64,000 nt of DNA, taken from positions 77,014,372-77,078,371 of the forward strand of contig OY970824.1 in NCBI GenBank assembly GCA_963853835.1, given 5' to 3'. This document shows, in pieces, positions 22,354-32,269 of the stretch. The stretch comes from Calendula officinalis (taxonomy: Eukaryota > Streptophyta > Magnoliopsida > Asterales > Asteraceae). The translations under genes were made by a program, and so were the position numbers. Within the stretch, counting starts at the first letter, position 1, and each line of letters begins with the position of its first letter. Below the pieces are notes generated by a model. The model saw nothing but the letters and a program-made list of their open reading frames with translations, was not told the origin of the DNA and searched no databases.

Positions 22354-23776
22354 TCAATTTCTGGCGGCATTAACAACGGATTCTCGCCGTCGTTGATCTC
22401 TTTTAGCCTTAAATCTCCTAAAAACTCCGTCCACCGCAATTTCAAAAGCGTCTACCATTCCGCCATCATTACCACCACCATCACTATACACGATCTTCGG
22501 TATAATTTCGATAACTTTTTCTCTCATCTTCCTCACCTCATCCTTACTGTAATTCTTCAATACCTCTTTTATTGATTTCTTCCGATTCGAAACATCACCA
22601 TGATCGATGAAAACCGAGTAGCTCTCCGGTTCCTCCGGCAAGTACCATTCATACTGGTCGTACATCGTCCGGTTCCAGAACAAAACCGGCACTGAACCGG
22701 CAATCATGCAATCGAAAACCGAACGTCTAGTGTAACTATCACCTCTTGGTTGCAAGCAGAATTCCGATCCCAACAACGACTCCATTATCTCAGAGCTTCC
22801 GTTAGCGCAAGGAGTCACCGCGCAGTCAACAACACGGCATGCACCGGAGATAGACTCGTTCCGACAGGTTTGTAATAATAGTCCTCTGATATCGTCTCCT
22901 ACGTCCTCACGCGCCGCCCCGACGAAGGTGAAAAGGCCGGTTCGGTTGTAGGTTCGGACGAAGTTTTGCCATGTTTGGATATCGGTATCTGAACGAGGGT
23001 GGAATCCGGTGGGGTAAGGAATACCGATGTCATGGTAGTCGCCCGGAGCTCTCTCGATCGTAAGACGGGTGACATGTTGCATTTCGGGCATGTTTAAGAA
23101 TTTGGACCCCCATTTTTGTTCCGGGTCGGTTAACCGACGGAAATCCCATGTGATCCGTCCAAGAACTAAAACATGATCTGAGCCGTTGGATCTTTGCCAG
23201 TACGGTTGAGTCTGGACCCACTCACTTCACGGCGTGGAAATCACGTGCTTCGTTAGTACTTTCTGAAAAGAGATATTTTCCGACTGCAAGTCCGGCGTAA
23301 AACGGAATGTAGAACACCGTAGCAGATTCCGGTTCCATTGTTCTACATTTATGCTTCATAATCCGGTTATGAAAAATAATCTCCGACGAAAACTGATTCG
23401 TCCGGTGCCATGCTTGAACTAAACTCTCCGGTATTATTCCGGCAAGCTCGAAGGCTGTAGTTCCGTAACCACCATTAGTGGCGACACCACACTGCCAATG
23501 CCATGGATCTAAATCTTCACAACTACCTACTAAATCGAAGTTGAACATAGTTGGGAGTTCGTAAACGTAGACCTTACCGTCATTGCAATTGTCGTCGGCA
23601 GGTCGTGGAAGTGATACTACCGGCGGGGAGGGCGACGGGGAGTGAGAACAGAAGACGAGGATTTGGATGATGAACAGGGAGACTATAAAGAGGGTAATTC
23701 GTGGGTGTGAAGTGATTTGAGAGTGAATTGAATGATAAATGTTGATTATGATTTGTAGGGATTTGGATTTCTTCAT
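22354..23776 (-). pseudogene. GT47 xyloglucan galactosyltransferase-like (MUR3/XLT2-type), frameshifted
   Basis: A single-exon type II Golgi enzyme. Met at 23776, a short cytosolic tail, one membrane segment at residues about 25-45 (ITLFIVSLFIIQILVF), a stem with prolines, then the exostosin domain (KVYVYELPTMFN, FYIPFYAGLAVGKYLF, then WVQTQPYWQRSNGSDHVLVL, GRITWDF, PYPTGFHP, SEFCLQPRGDSYTRRSVFD, AGSVPVLFWN, YSVFIDHGDV). Members add galactose to xyloglucan side chains in the cell wall. The frame from the N-terminus stops at 23222 right after RDFHAVK. The next frame continues exactly with EWVQTQPYW, so 5 nt are missing at about 23221-23223. Apart from this one lesion the gene looks complete and well conserved. 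It is a recent pseudogene, a null allele, or a sequence error. A decayed copy of its 5' end lies at 32270-32540. Confidence 0.88.
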
Positions 23777-24469
23777 GGTGAAATTGGGGAAGATTTAGAA
23801 CAAGAGCTAGCAGCAGAAGGGACCTTCAAATAATTTTTTAATTTAGTAACCGACATGTTTTTGTACTGGAAATGTAATTTGTTAGATTTTTTTCCCCCGA
23901 ACCATTGTTAAATCTTTTCAATTAATTGCTTCATTAGTCCACACTAATAATGTGAAGTTCAAAAAAGCAAGTTTATTAAGTTGTGATGCATCTAGCTTAT
24001 GGACCCGTGTGACATAGCAAACAGGGTGGTTGAGGGCGGTGGAGAGCCCGGTGGTTTTGGCCGTGGGAGGGGGAGGTGGAAAGTGACATATGGTTTCAGT
24101 CTTTCAGAGGAGACGGCTAAAGAACACAATATTTCTAAATGAAATAGGGAGTCTACGGTGGTTTTAGCTTTAGCGGAGGTTGAGTACGACATAGGGTTTC
24201 AGAGTGTGAAAAAACGAGGGAATCGGTAATGTTGACGTGAATATAGATTTCTTTAAATCCGGAGATAATTACACATGTGATAACATGATACATGTGTGAT
24301 AAAACTGAAATTGTGTTTACTACTAAAATTGAAATTGTGTTTACTACTAAATATCATGTGGACAAAATTGAAATTGTGTTTACTACTAAAAGAATAGATA
24401 GATATACGTTAGAGTTTTGGTTAATGTTTATTTGATTTTAGAAAGTTTGTTGATGAACTTTTTAACTTA

Positions 24470-26228
24470 GGTGCTGTTTGTTTTTTCAAAGCAAAAAGAT
24501 CTGTTGTCTGCGGACCACATCTGCCAACTGCTGCAGCTTCTGGTGTGGACCAAAGGTCTGCAGTCTTCAAAAAAACTGTTGTTTGTTTTTTAACATCTGC
24601 AGACTGCTTAAATAAACTAAAATTTAAAATATTCTTCATCTAACAACATTAAAATAATCATACAACAAAGTCTTGCAATAACAATACATTTTAAAATAAC
24701 TCATTACCAAATGTAGCCAAACCAGTATAAGTATATTTACCAAACATACAAATTTAACAAATATGAAGCAAACTTGAAGCCTTAACATAATTCAAAATAG
24801 CCATATGAAGTAAACTTTAATGAACCTTCGACATAATTCAAAATAGTATGAAGCAAGCTTGAGGCCTTAACATATTGAAATTCTAATCTGCAAAATGAAG
24901 CATTACAAATAACTAGGGGTGTTGATCGGGTATAACTATCGGGTATCGGGTAGTTCGGGTCGGGTAGCTCGGATATTTTCAAATATAAAGTATCCAATAC
25001 CTGAACCAAATTAAATTCGGGTATTTGGGTATGGGTAGTTCGGGTAATGGGTCGGGTACGGGTATATCCACTACTACCCAAGAATTTGTACACTTGTATT
25101 GTCGGCGACCACAGTGATTATATTCGATCTTAATATACCAAATTTGTCTGCAATTTTACCAAACTCCAACTGACATGAGACTCTATCATTGACTTTTAGA
25201 TGAAATTCATGAACTACAAACCTAACGATAGTATTTTATTTATAAAACTATAAAATATTACCTTTAAAAAATTCCTTTCAATAAAATTCGGTTATTCGGG
25301 TATACCCGCCAACTTAAAATATTACCTTATACCCGATCCGTATTATTTTCAGGTTACCCAATACCCAAATGTTTCTACCCGATACCCGAACTACCCGACC
25401 CGATCTACCCGAATTCGAAACGGGTGTCGAGCGGGTAGAGCGGATTTTGGTTATTTTCGACAGCTCTACAAATAACCCACTAAATTGAATCGATTCAAAT
25501 AGTCGTTTTAACATAATTAAAGAAAAACTCAATTAAATTGGTTTTTAGCACAATTAAATCGATTTGAAAAAGTGGACTCCCAAAGCAGACATCGACCATC
25601 TCCTCTTCTCTAACTCTCACAAATTCACAATTGAAATTGATTCCCAAAGCAACAAAGCAACAGGCACCCAACAACAAAACAACAACACGAAGAAGATGAA
25701 TAACGCCGGCGATGAATAACTCCGGCGGTGAAGAAGGTGGAGAACACCGGCGAAGAAGCACAGTCGACACAAAATTTCGATCTCCTCTTCCTGATCTCTC
25801 TCCTCTTCCTGGAGCTTCACCGGAGAAGGGTTTTCTCCCCCCTTTTCCTTCCACTGCTCTTTGCTGGAGGAGGCACCGGAGAAGACGACGCCGGAGAAGG
25901 AGACCGGAGGGTGAGAAGGAAGCGCCGATAAGTCACCGCCGGAGAAGGAGACCGGAGGTTGAGATCGTGAATGGGGAGGAGGGCGACGGAGGTGGTGTGT
26001 TGTTTTGGCCTTTTGGGGGTTAATTTAATTTTATGTTTTGGGGATTTAGGAGAGGTCTGTGTGGAAAAGCTAATGCTCAAGTCTGTAAGGGGAAGACCTT
26101 AGGCAGATATAAAAAGGTCTTCGGTCTTCAGAAAAACAAACATTTGTTCGAGCTTTTTTCTGCGTGTAGTCTACGCCGCAAAGATAAAAGACCTCAGGAA
26201 AATCTTTTGTCAAAAAACAAACACCACC
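24470..26228. mobile_element. PIF/Harbinger-like non-autonomous element (1.76 kb)
   Basis: TIRs are GGTGCTGTTTGTTTTTT and, reversed, GGTGGTGTTTGTTTTTT. The 3-bp target duplication is TTA (24467-24469 and 26229-26231), as in PIF/Harbinger. It repeats TCTGCAG/GTCTTC phrases near both ends. A hAT MITE sits inside at 24914-25468. Positions about 25560-26020 are GC-rich and open on both strands (GCCGGAGAAGGAGACCGGAG occurs twice) but match no protein I know. No transposase was seen. Confidence 0.75.
24914..25468. mobile_element. hAT-type MITE with CGGGTA-rich interior
   Basis: Ends TAGGGGTGTTGA and, reversed, TAGAGCTGTCGA. Perfect 8-bp target duplication CAAATAAC (24906-24913 and 25469-25476). 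Both end regions are built of CGGGTA / TACCCG words in opposite orientation, so the element can fold back. It shares end type with 33127-33873 and 62544-63122. Confidence 0.85.
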
Positions 26229-26340
26229 TTAGTATCTAGTTTTTTTTCTTTTTCTTTGAATGGTAACTAATGTACTCTAATTTATTTGCAGTAGCATCTT
26301 ACACTAATCTCACTAAGCTACAAGTTTTAGATGCTTAATA

Positions 26341-26654
26341 CTTCCTCCGTATCAAAATAAGTGACAAAAATTGGCTTACACGCTTTTTGAGGTAAAAAGA
26401 TTAAAGTAGATGTTAAAATAGATTAAAGTACATAGTTAGTGGAGAATGGGTCCCACTTTTCTTGAATAAAGTGATATTAATGAGTTTTAAAGGTAAAAGT
26501 AAGGGTATAAGGGTATTTTCACTTTATTAAAGTAGATAGTTAGTGGGTATGGATCCTACTATTTTTACCAAATAAGGAAAATTTTCAAAATGTGTCACTT
26601 ATTTTGATACACCATAAAATGGAAAGTGTGTCACTTATTTTGATACGGAGGAAG
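26341..26654. mobile_element. Stowaway-like MITE
   Basis: Long TIRs beginning CTTCCTCCGTATCAAAATAA at both ends in inverted orientation; TA duplications at 26339-26340 and 26655-26656. Same family as 36299-36607 and 47698-47996 (all contain AGTAAATAAAGTGA-like and GTGGGTCC-like interior text). Confidence 0.9.
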
Positions 26655-26823
26655 TATATAATTAGAGTTTTGTTTTAAGTTTGTAGTTCTTGAGTTTCTT
26701 TACTCAATTATGAGTAATTAGATAATATCTTTTCCCTTTCAACATCATTATTATAATTCAAATCTTATCCCCACTTTTAGCGCTAAAACATATTTTGTAT
26801 TCTCACTATATTTTTCTCTTTCT

Positions 26824-26824
<1 letters not shown>

Positions 26825-26859
<35 letters not shown>
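26825..26859. repeat. Poly-C homopolymer, 35 nt
   Basis: An uninterrupted run of 35 C (G on the other strand). Its length may be uncertain in the assembly. Confidence 0.9.
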
Positions 26860-27509
26860 TTATCAATTTTGGGTAGGCTCATCTTTTTTACTTCTCTTTT
26901 TTATGTTGCAATTTTAAAGGTAAACCTAAACATAATATAATATGATAAATCAATTATGGGCCAAGAGGGAAAACCTCATTAAACATTACATGAAGTAAAA
27001 CCACAAAACAAAAAGACAAATGTAACACATGCAAACACAAGCCTTTATCTCAACTACATCCATTAAGTCCTTAACCATATATCTAACAAAACAATGTAAC
27101 AAATTTACTTATATATACATTACCATTCCAAAGTTAATGATCATAAGAAACTCCATAATATTTTATTTTTAATATATATAATAGAATAACGAATTTATAT
27201 AGGTAAGAAGCTTTGCCTTAGTGGTTCCACTTGAATTCATAAAGCGCTTAAGGTCCCTGGCAGCCATGTTTTGGGTATTTTGGATTTCATTTTTTGTTTT
27301 TTTTTTTCCCTTGGACCTATCATTATATTTTATAGCTTTATATTTTTAAAGTTTTAATATATAACCCTGTATTCTTTAAATTTTGATCTTACCAAAATAA
27401 TCAAAGAACAACTATTTTTATATAAAAAAAATATTGTGCTAATTTAATTATTATTATTATCATTATTATTATAAAAAACTATTATTATTATCATCTTCAA
27501 AAGGTCTTG

Positions 27510-27650
27510 GGTTCAAAACTTGCTGAGAGCAGATTAAGGAGGTGGGGTTTATTCCCTTAAAAATGAGATATGTTCGAGGACTGCATATTGTCCGTTCGGA
27601 TGTCATTGCATATGTCAAACCACTAACTTACTAACTTGCCGTTATTTTTT
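27510..27650 (+). mobile_element. SINE remnant (3' body)
   Basis: It contains GGGTTCAAAAC (B-box-like), GGTGGGGTTTATTCCC, then CCACTAACTTACTAACTTGCCGTT and a T/A-rich tail. It shares this 3' body with the SINEs at 30498-30706, 42244-42444 and 43961-44180. The 5' part is unclear. Confidence 0.6.
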
Positions 27651-27819
27651 TTAATTTTATATTAATTGTTAAAAAGGTAAATTTTTGGAATCCGCAGCAA
27701 AGCACGGGGAGAAAAAAAATCCTCATTCATGATATCAATCAGTTTACACAACTAACACCCCATGCTACATTTAATTAAGGATTTACACACACAAAAACTA
27801 AGGTGTCAAAAAAGTAATT

Positions 27820-28190
27820 TTACTTTCTGAAATCCACAACAACCAGTTTGTTATCGATAGTACAAGCAACAATCTTGTTACCTCTCATATTCCAACCGAT
27901 TTCAAATATGCCCTGGTTAAAAGAATACGATGTAACAATCTTGTTATCTTTTAGGGAACAAACAAGCATGTATCCGTCTGTAAAATCCACTTGCCAAATA
28001 CTCACTAAAGGATATAGTATACACAACTTCACTATATGACCGTTAATACTTTACTAATTGGTTACAAAAAGGTTATTTTTTTTGTGAATAATTTGCACAC
28101 ATGTGGTCATTTACATTTAAGATGTTGAGTGCCATTCCAATATTTACATCCCATAGCTTCACTGTTGAGTCATATGATGCACTGCACAAA
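27820..28190 (-). pseudogene. WD40 gene fragment (HOS15/TBL1-like), copy 1
   Basis: Minus-strand text includes ASYDSTVKLWDV near 28170 and KIVTSYSFNQGIFEIGWN, then DNKLVVVDFRK at 27830. This matches the last WD40 repeats of HOS15/TBL1-type proteins (STVKLWDV, GGIFEVCWN, VCVLDFR), which are WD40 co-repressor subunits. Frames are broken around the FNPNGEYLASG position. It is the left arm of an inverted repeat whose right arm is at 28224-28470. Confidence 0.75.
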
Positions 28191-28223
28191 AAAAATCAAC
28201 CTTGCTATAACGAATAATTAGTA

Positions 28224-28470
28224 TTTGGAAAACTGAATTATATTGAAGTTGTTTATACTATATCCTTTAATCCAAATGGTGAGTATTTGGCAAGTGGGTC
28301 TTACAACAGATACATGCGTGTTTGATTGCTAAAAGATAACAAGATTGTTAGATCGTATTCTTTTATTGGAAACATATTTGAAATCAGCTGGAACCTGAGA
28401 GGTGACAAGACTGCTGCTTGTACTAGCAAAAACAGGGTTGTGTGGATTTCTAAAAGTAAAATTATCGTTT
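28224..28470 (+). pseudogene. WD40 gene fragment (HOS15/TBL1-like), copy 2, inverted
   Basis: The plus strand reads VVYTISFNPNGEYLASGSYN, a stop, then KIVRSYSFIGNIFEISWN and KNRVVWIS. Same exon as copy 1 but on the opposite strand, so the pair forms an imperfect palindrome centred near 28205. Non-functional: the Trp of the WD motif region is replaced by a stop. Confidence 0.75.
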
Positions 28471-28639
28471 TGACACCTTAGTTATTTTGTGTGTAAATCC
28501 TTACTTACATGAAGGGGGGTTTTAGTTGTGTAAACTATAACGTGACTGAATTTGTTACATTGTTATGTTAGATATAAAGAAGGAATGAATGAATTTGTTA
28601 CATTGTTTTATCTCAACAACATCCGTTCATTATTAACCA

Positions 28640-29105
28640 CTAGCAGGGTACCCGCGCAATGCGGCGGCGGGTACCCGTAACTATATTTCAAAGTGACGAT
28701 AGTAACGGTGGTGGTGGCAATAGCGATGGTGATGAGTGGTGGTGCGTAGTGATGGTAGGTGCCGACATTAGTGATGGTCAAATGTAGTGATGGTAGGTGC
28801 CGACATTGGTAAGAGTTGATGATTTACACCATCGTATATTTAATGTTATTGGGATAAATGGTTATAATAACAGCCTAATGTATTAAGTGTGAGTGGTTTG
28901 AAATAAAGTGTAATGTATAGCAAGTGGTTAACACATAGTGATAACTTAGGAGATGTCTTGGGTTCGAATCTTATAAGCCGCGATTTATTATTTTTTAAGG
29001 TAAAGAACTAACTAACAAAAGTGGAAAGGTCCTTAAAATTAAGTTTAAGGAGCTCCTTAAACTTGCCTAATATGGTAGGCCTAAATGCTTTATATAATAG
29101 TAAGA
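28640..29105 (-). mobile_element. Small non-autonomous Helitron (466 bp)
   Basis: On the minus strand it starts TCTTACTATTATATAAAGC (29105) and ends in a hairpin followed by CTAG (28640-28643). The hairpin arms are GGGTACCCGC and GCGGGTACCC (28646-28655 and 28667-28676). It sits between A and T (host A at 28639, T at 29106 on the plus strand), as Helitrons do. It contains a tRNA-like GGGTTCGAATC at about 28961. No coding region. Confidence 0.85.
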
Positions 29106-29352
29106 TATACTAGTATATATAATCTAACAAATTCATGGTATCAATCTGTTTACACAACTAACCATTCACACCCCATATACAACACGCAAGTAACACCTAA
29201 ATTGTAACGAAGGTGTCAAAACCATAAATTTACTTTGAAATCCACACAACCTTTTTTTTTTCTAGTACAAACAGCAATCTTGTCACCTTTCACGTTTCAG
29301 CCGATTTCGAATATTCTCCCGGTAAAAGAATACGATCTAACAATCCTTATTA

Positions 29353-29931
29353 CTCCCTCTTTCCTACAAAAAAGTTCTCATTTCTCATTGGCACAAACTT
29401 TCAGGAGATTGTTAGACTACTCCCATTGGTATATGTGGGGGTTGGGTCACTCAATAAAATAACAATAAAAAGAGAAGAGAGTCACCAAAAAGTGGTGACC
29501 TAGGTTGTGGAAGAGGACCAAGGTTGAGAGAGGGTCACTACCTTGGGTCACCCAAATTGTGTACTTTTTATTTTTTTAATATAGTATATAATTTTCTTAT
29601 TGGTAGTTTGGTTTAAGTTGGTTGGGTTGTTAATGTGTGTGAAAAATTAGGTTGGGTTGGGTTGTGTAGGTGGAAGTGAGAGAAACTATTTTTTATTAAA
29701 AAGATGGGGTTGGGTTGGGTTGTTAATGGGGATAGTCTTAGTGGTGGGGTCCTTGATAATACTTTTGATTAATATATAAGGTTAGATTGGAGAGAGAAAA
29801 AGTTTTATTGGTGGATTCATAGGTAATAATATTATTTTATTATGTAGGACCCTCAAATTTAAGACATGAGAACTTTTTTGTGGAACAAAATTTGAAAGAG
29901 AAATGAGGACTTTTTTATGGGACGGAGGGAG
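29353..29931. mobile_element. Stowaway-like MITE with a nested MITE
   Basis: Ends CTCCCTCTTTCCTACAAAAA and, reversed, CTCCCTCCGTCCCATAAAAA; TA duplications at 29351-29352 and 29932-29933. It is interrupted by the element at 29415-29737. Confidence 0.88.
29415..29737. mobile_element. PIF/Harbinger (Tourist-like) MITE nested in Stowaway
   Basis: Ends GACTACTCCCATTGGT and, reversed, GACTATCCCCATTAAC; TTA duplications at 29412-29414 and 29738-29740. The interior repeats GGGTTGGGTTG. Confidence 0.75.
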
Positions 29932-30060
29932 TATCTTTTAGTGACCAAACATGCATGTATCTTCTGTAAGACCGACTTGCCAAATACTCACCATTTGGAT
30001 TAAAGGATATAATATGAACAACTTCAATATAATTTATTTTTCCTATACTAATTATTCGTT

Positions 30061-30330
30061 AGGGTAATGTTGATTTTTTGTGTGCAGTGCATCATATGAC
30101 TAAATAGTGAACCTATGAGATGTAAATACTAGAATGGCCCTCAGCAGCTTAAATGTAAATGGTCACATGTGTGCTAATTATTAATAAAAAATAACATTCT
30201 TATAACCAATTAGTAAAGTATTAATGGTCATATAGTGAAGTTGTGTATACTATATCCTTTAGTGAGTATTTGGCGACCAAAAATGCATGTTTCTATCCAA
30301 ACAACCACTTGCAAATCCTCATCGTTAGGA
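30061..30330 (+). pseudogene. WD40 gene fragment, copy 4
   Basis: The plus strand has GTGCAGTGCATCATATGACT (start of the SASYDSTVKLWDV exon) and then AGTTGTGTATACTATATCC (VYTIS exon) with the intron between them. It is heavily decayed and in opposite orientation to copy 3. Confidence 0.55.
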
Positions 30331-30497
30331 CTAAAGGATATAGCATACAAAGTGTTACTGTAATTCAATATATGACCGTTAATACTTTACTAATTACTGC
30401 TTATAAAAAGCATAACTTTAATTTTTGTTAATAATTTGCACACCAATGGCCAATTAAACTGTTTATGGTCATTCCAGTCTACATTAAGTAAATATAG
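30290..30497 (-). pseudogene. WD40 gene fragment, copy 5
   Basis: A minus-strand match to the VYTIS.F exon and its intron (GGATATAGCATACAAAGTG, then AATTTGCACACCAATGG). Very decayed. It continues the alternating-orientation array. Confidence 0.45.
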
Positions 30498-30706
30498 ATC
30501 AACTAGCCACCAAGGGAAACCTTGGGGGTTTTCCTTCAAAAGGTCTCAGATTGTAGTCTTACTGAAGGCTCTTTCTCGGGTGAATATGTGGTGGGGTTTA
30601 TTCCCCATAGCTGGAGGGTTCGAGGGAAGGGATACTGCCCCTTGTGGATGTCACTGTATAGGCTCGAATCACTAACTTACTAACTGGCCGTTAAAAAAAA
30701 ATATAT
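30498..30706 (+). mobile_element. SINE
   Basis: Body shared with 42244-42444 (GTGGGGTTTATTCCCCATAG, GTTCGAGGGAAGG, TGCCCCTTGTGGATGTCACT, CTTACTAACTGGCCGTT) ending in poly-A. A short ATATAG repeat flanks it on both sides. Confidence 0.7.
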
Positions 30707-32269
30707 AGCTTGCTAACAATAACTGTTTGTTAGGATTGGCTGTTAAAAGTCCACATGGGCTCCATGTGCGTGAGTATATCTCTTGCAAATAATTTGAAAA
30801 GAAACAAAGATTAATTTCTCCAAAACCAACAGCTTTTGTGGATAATCGAATTGTTTCAAGAAAAAATAAAGAATATAAGAAGAAAGAATGACCTTAGGGG
30901 ATGTTTGGTATGAGTGAATGACAAAGAACGTAATTGATGTTGAGAATGAAAATGTTGAGAAAGGAAATTGGCCTAGAGAATGAGAATAGATTTCCTTGTT
31001 TGTAGTTTGGATTCTCTAACTGTTCCTTGTTAACTAGAAACAAATTAACAATTATAGAGGGATAATGGAGAAAATTAGGTAATCATTTATGTAAACCATT
31101 TCATCTTATCATGCAAATCAACTATTGTATTGCTTAACATACTGTAACTGAAGTTATTTCAACAGCATACTCCTGTTGACAAAAATCAGATGCATACATG
31201 ATCATAATTGTTAATTTTGATTTTGATTACCTTGGCAGTAGATGGCTCATTCCTTTGAGAAGAGCATCATAAACACCTTAAAGCTCCCCAAAGCTTGTAA
31301 CATATTACATTTCAATCCAAACCAGCTGCAATTGGGTTTCTTACGTCTGCAATTTGGTTAATTTATACAGATTAATTAGGTCAAGATTACATAGACTCCA
31401 AATCTAACAATTTGAAACGTTTTAAAAATCAGAATTAAAAAGATTACCGAACCAAATGGGGCTGCATAAAGTGAAATAAAAGAAGAATAAGATGTATAAA
31501 TATCATAAACCCAATATTAAAGAAATGTTTGGTGGTTCATGGCGATTTCTGGTGGTGATAGTGGTGGTCCAAGAACTTCTTGCTAGGTTTTTGACTAAAG
31601 AAGTGTAATGAAAATGAAAATTGAGGTGTGGATATTTATGAGTTGTTGGGAAGGAGAAAAGATGGAAAAGAAAAGGACATGACATGCAAAGTAGTATACT
31701 GCTAGCACACAAAAGGAGAGGCATTTGACTCTTATTTTGTTCCTTTTCTGTTCACTTGTTAATGGTTTAAATTTAACTTATTTAATTTGTTTTATGTTTT
31801 ATTAGTTGATTAATTATGTTAAGAGGAGTATTAGTTTAGGATTAATAAATTAGTTAATGTATATATATTTAACAGGTAATTGTATATTGATTAATTATTT
31901 GGTTTCGTTACCTACCTGAGCTTAGTTGTAGTTAGTACGTAATTTTTTCGTGATCGTTAACTTTAATACGGTTAGCGATTCATCCCTTAATTTTGGACAA
32001 TTTGATTGGCTTGTCACATACTATATATTGAAAATATAATATTTGCATAGATCTTAAATTACGTTTACACATCACCAACTCGCTAAATTGTGGATTTACC
32101 ATGGAATAATTAAATTATAATAAATTCATGTCATGCATAACGTATGCATAATAAAATATGTATGATAGGCACGATAAAGGCTCGTGCCATATTTGATATA
32201 TAGAATTATTTCTCCATTGATAATAAATATGTTTTTTTACAGAGTATTGCTCGGTCACATTGTCACAAC
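30707..32269. other. Intergenic, no gene recognised
   Basis: AT-rich. A minus-strand ORF at 31503-31724 has a hydrophobic Met-rich start but no similarity I recognise and no supporting structure. Confidence 0.4.

Larger units (their letters stand above)
29228..30060 (-). pseudogene. WD40 gene fragment, copy 3, split by a MITE
   Basis: The minus strand repeats the copy-1 exon (29228-29350 and 29934-30060); the 3' flank also matches that of copy 1. The Stowaway MITE 29353-29931 lies in the middle, so the fragment predates the insertion. Confidence 0.65.

Noticed and set aside
23030..23221. Separate small ORF between the two GT47 frames
   Set aside because: It is an out-of-frame reading of GT47 coding sequence. 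The true continuation (EWVQTQPYWQRSNGSDHV) lies in another frame.
25712..26023. Arg-rich ORF as a nuclear protein
   Set aside because: GC-rich simple sequence inside a PIF-like element is open in several frames on both strands; the Arg run comes from a CGC/GGA-type repeat.
31503..31724. Minus-strand ORF starting MPLLLCASSILLCMSCPF
   Set aside because: A hydrophobic start suggested a secreted peptide, but there is no similarity, no conserved context and the rest is low-complexity Thr/His text.
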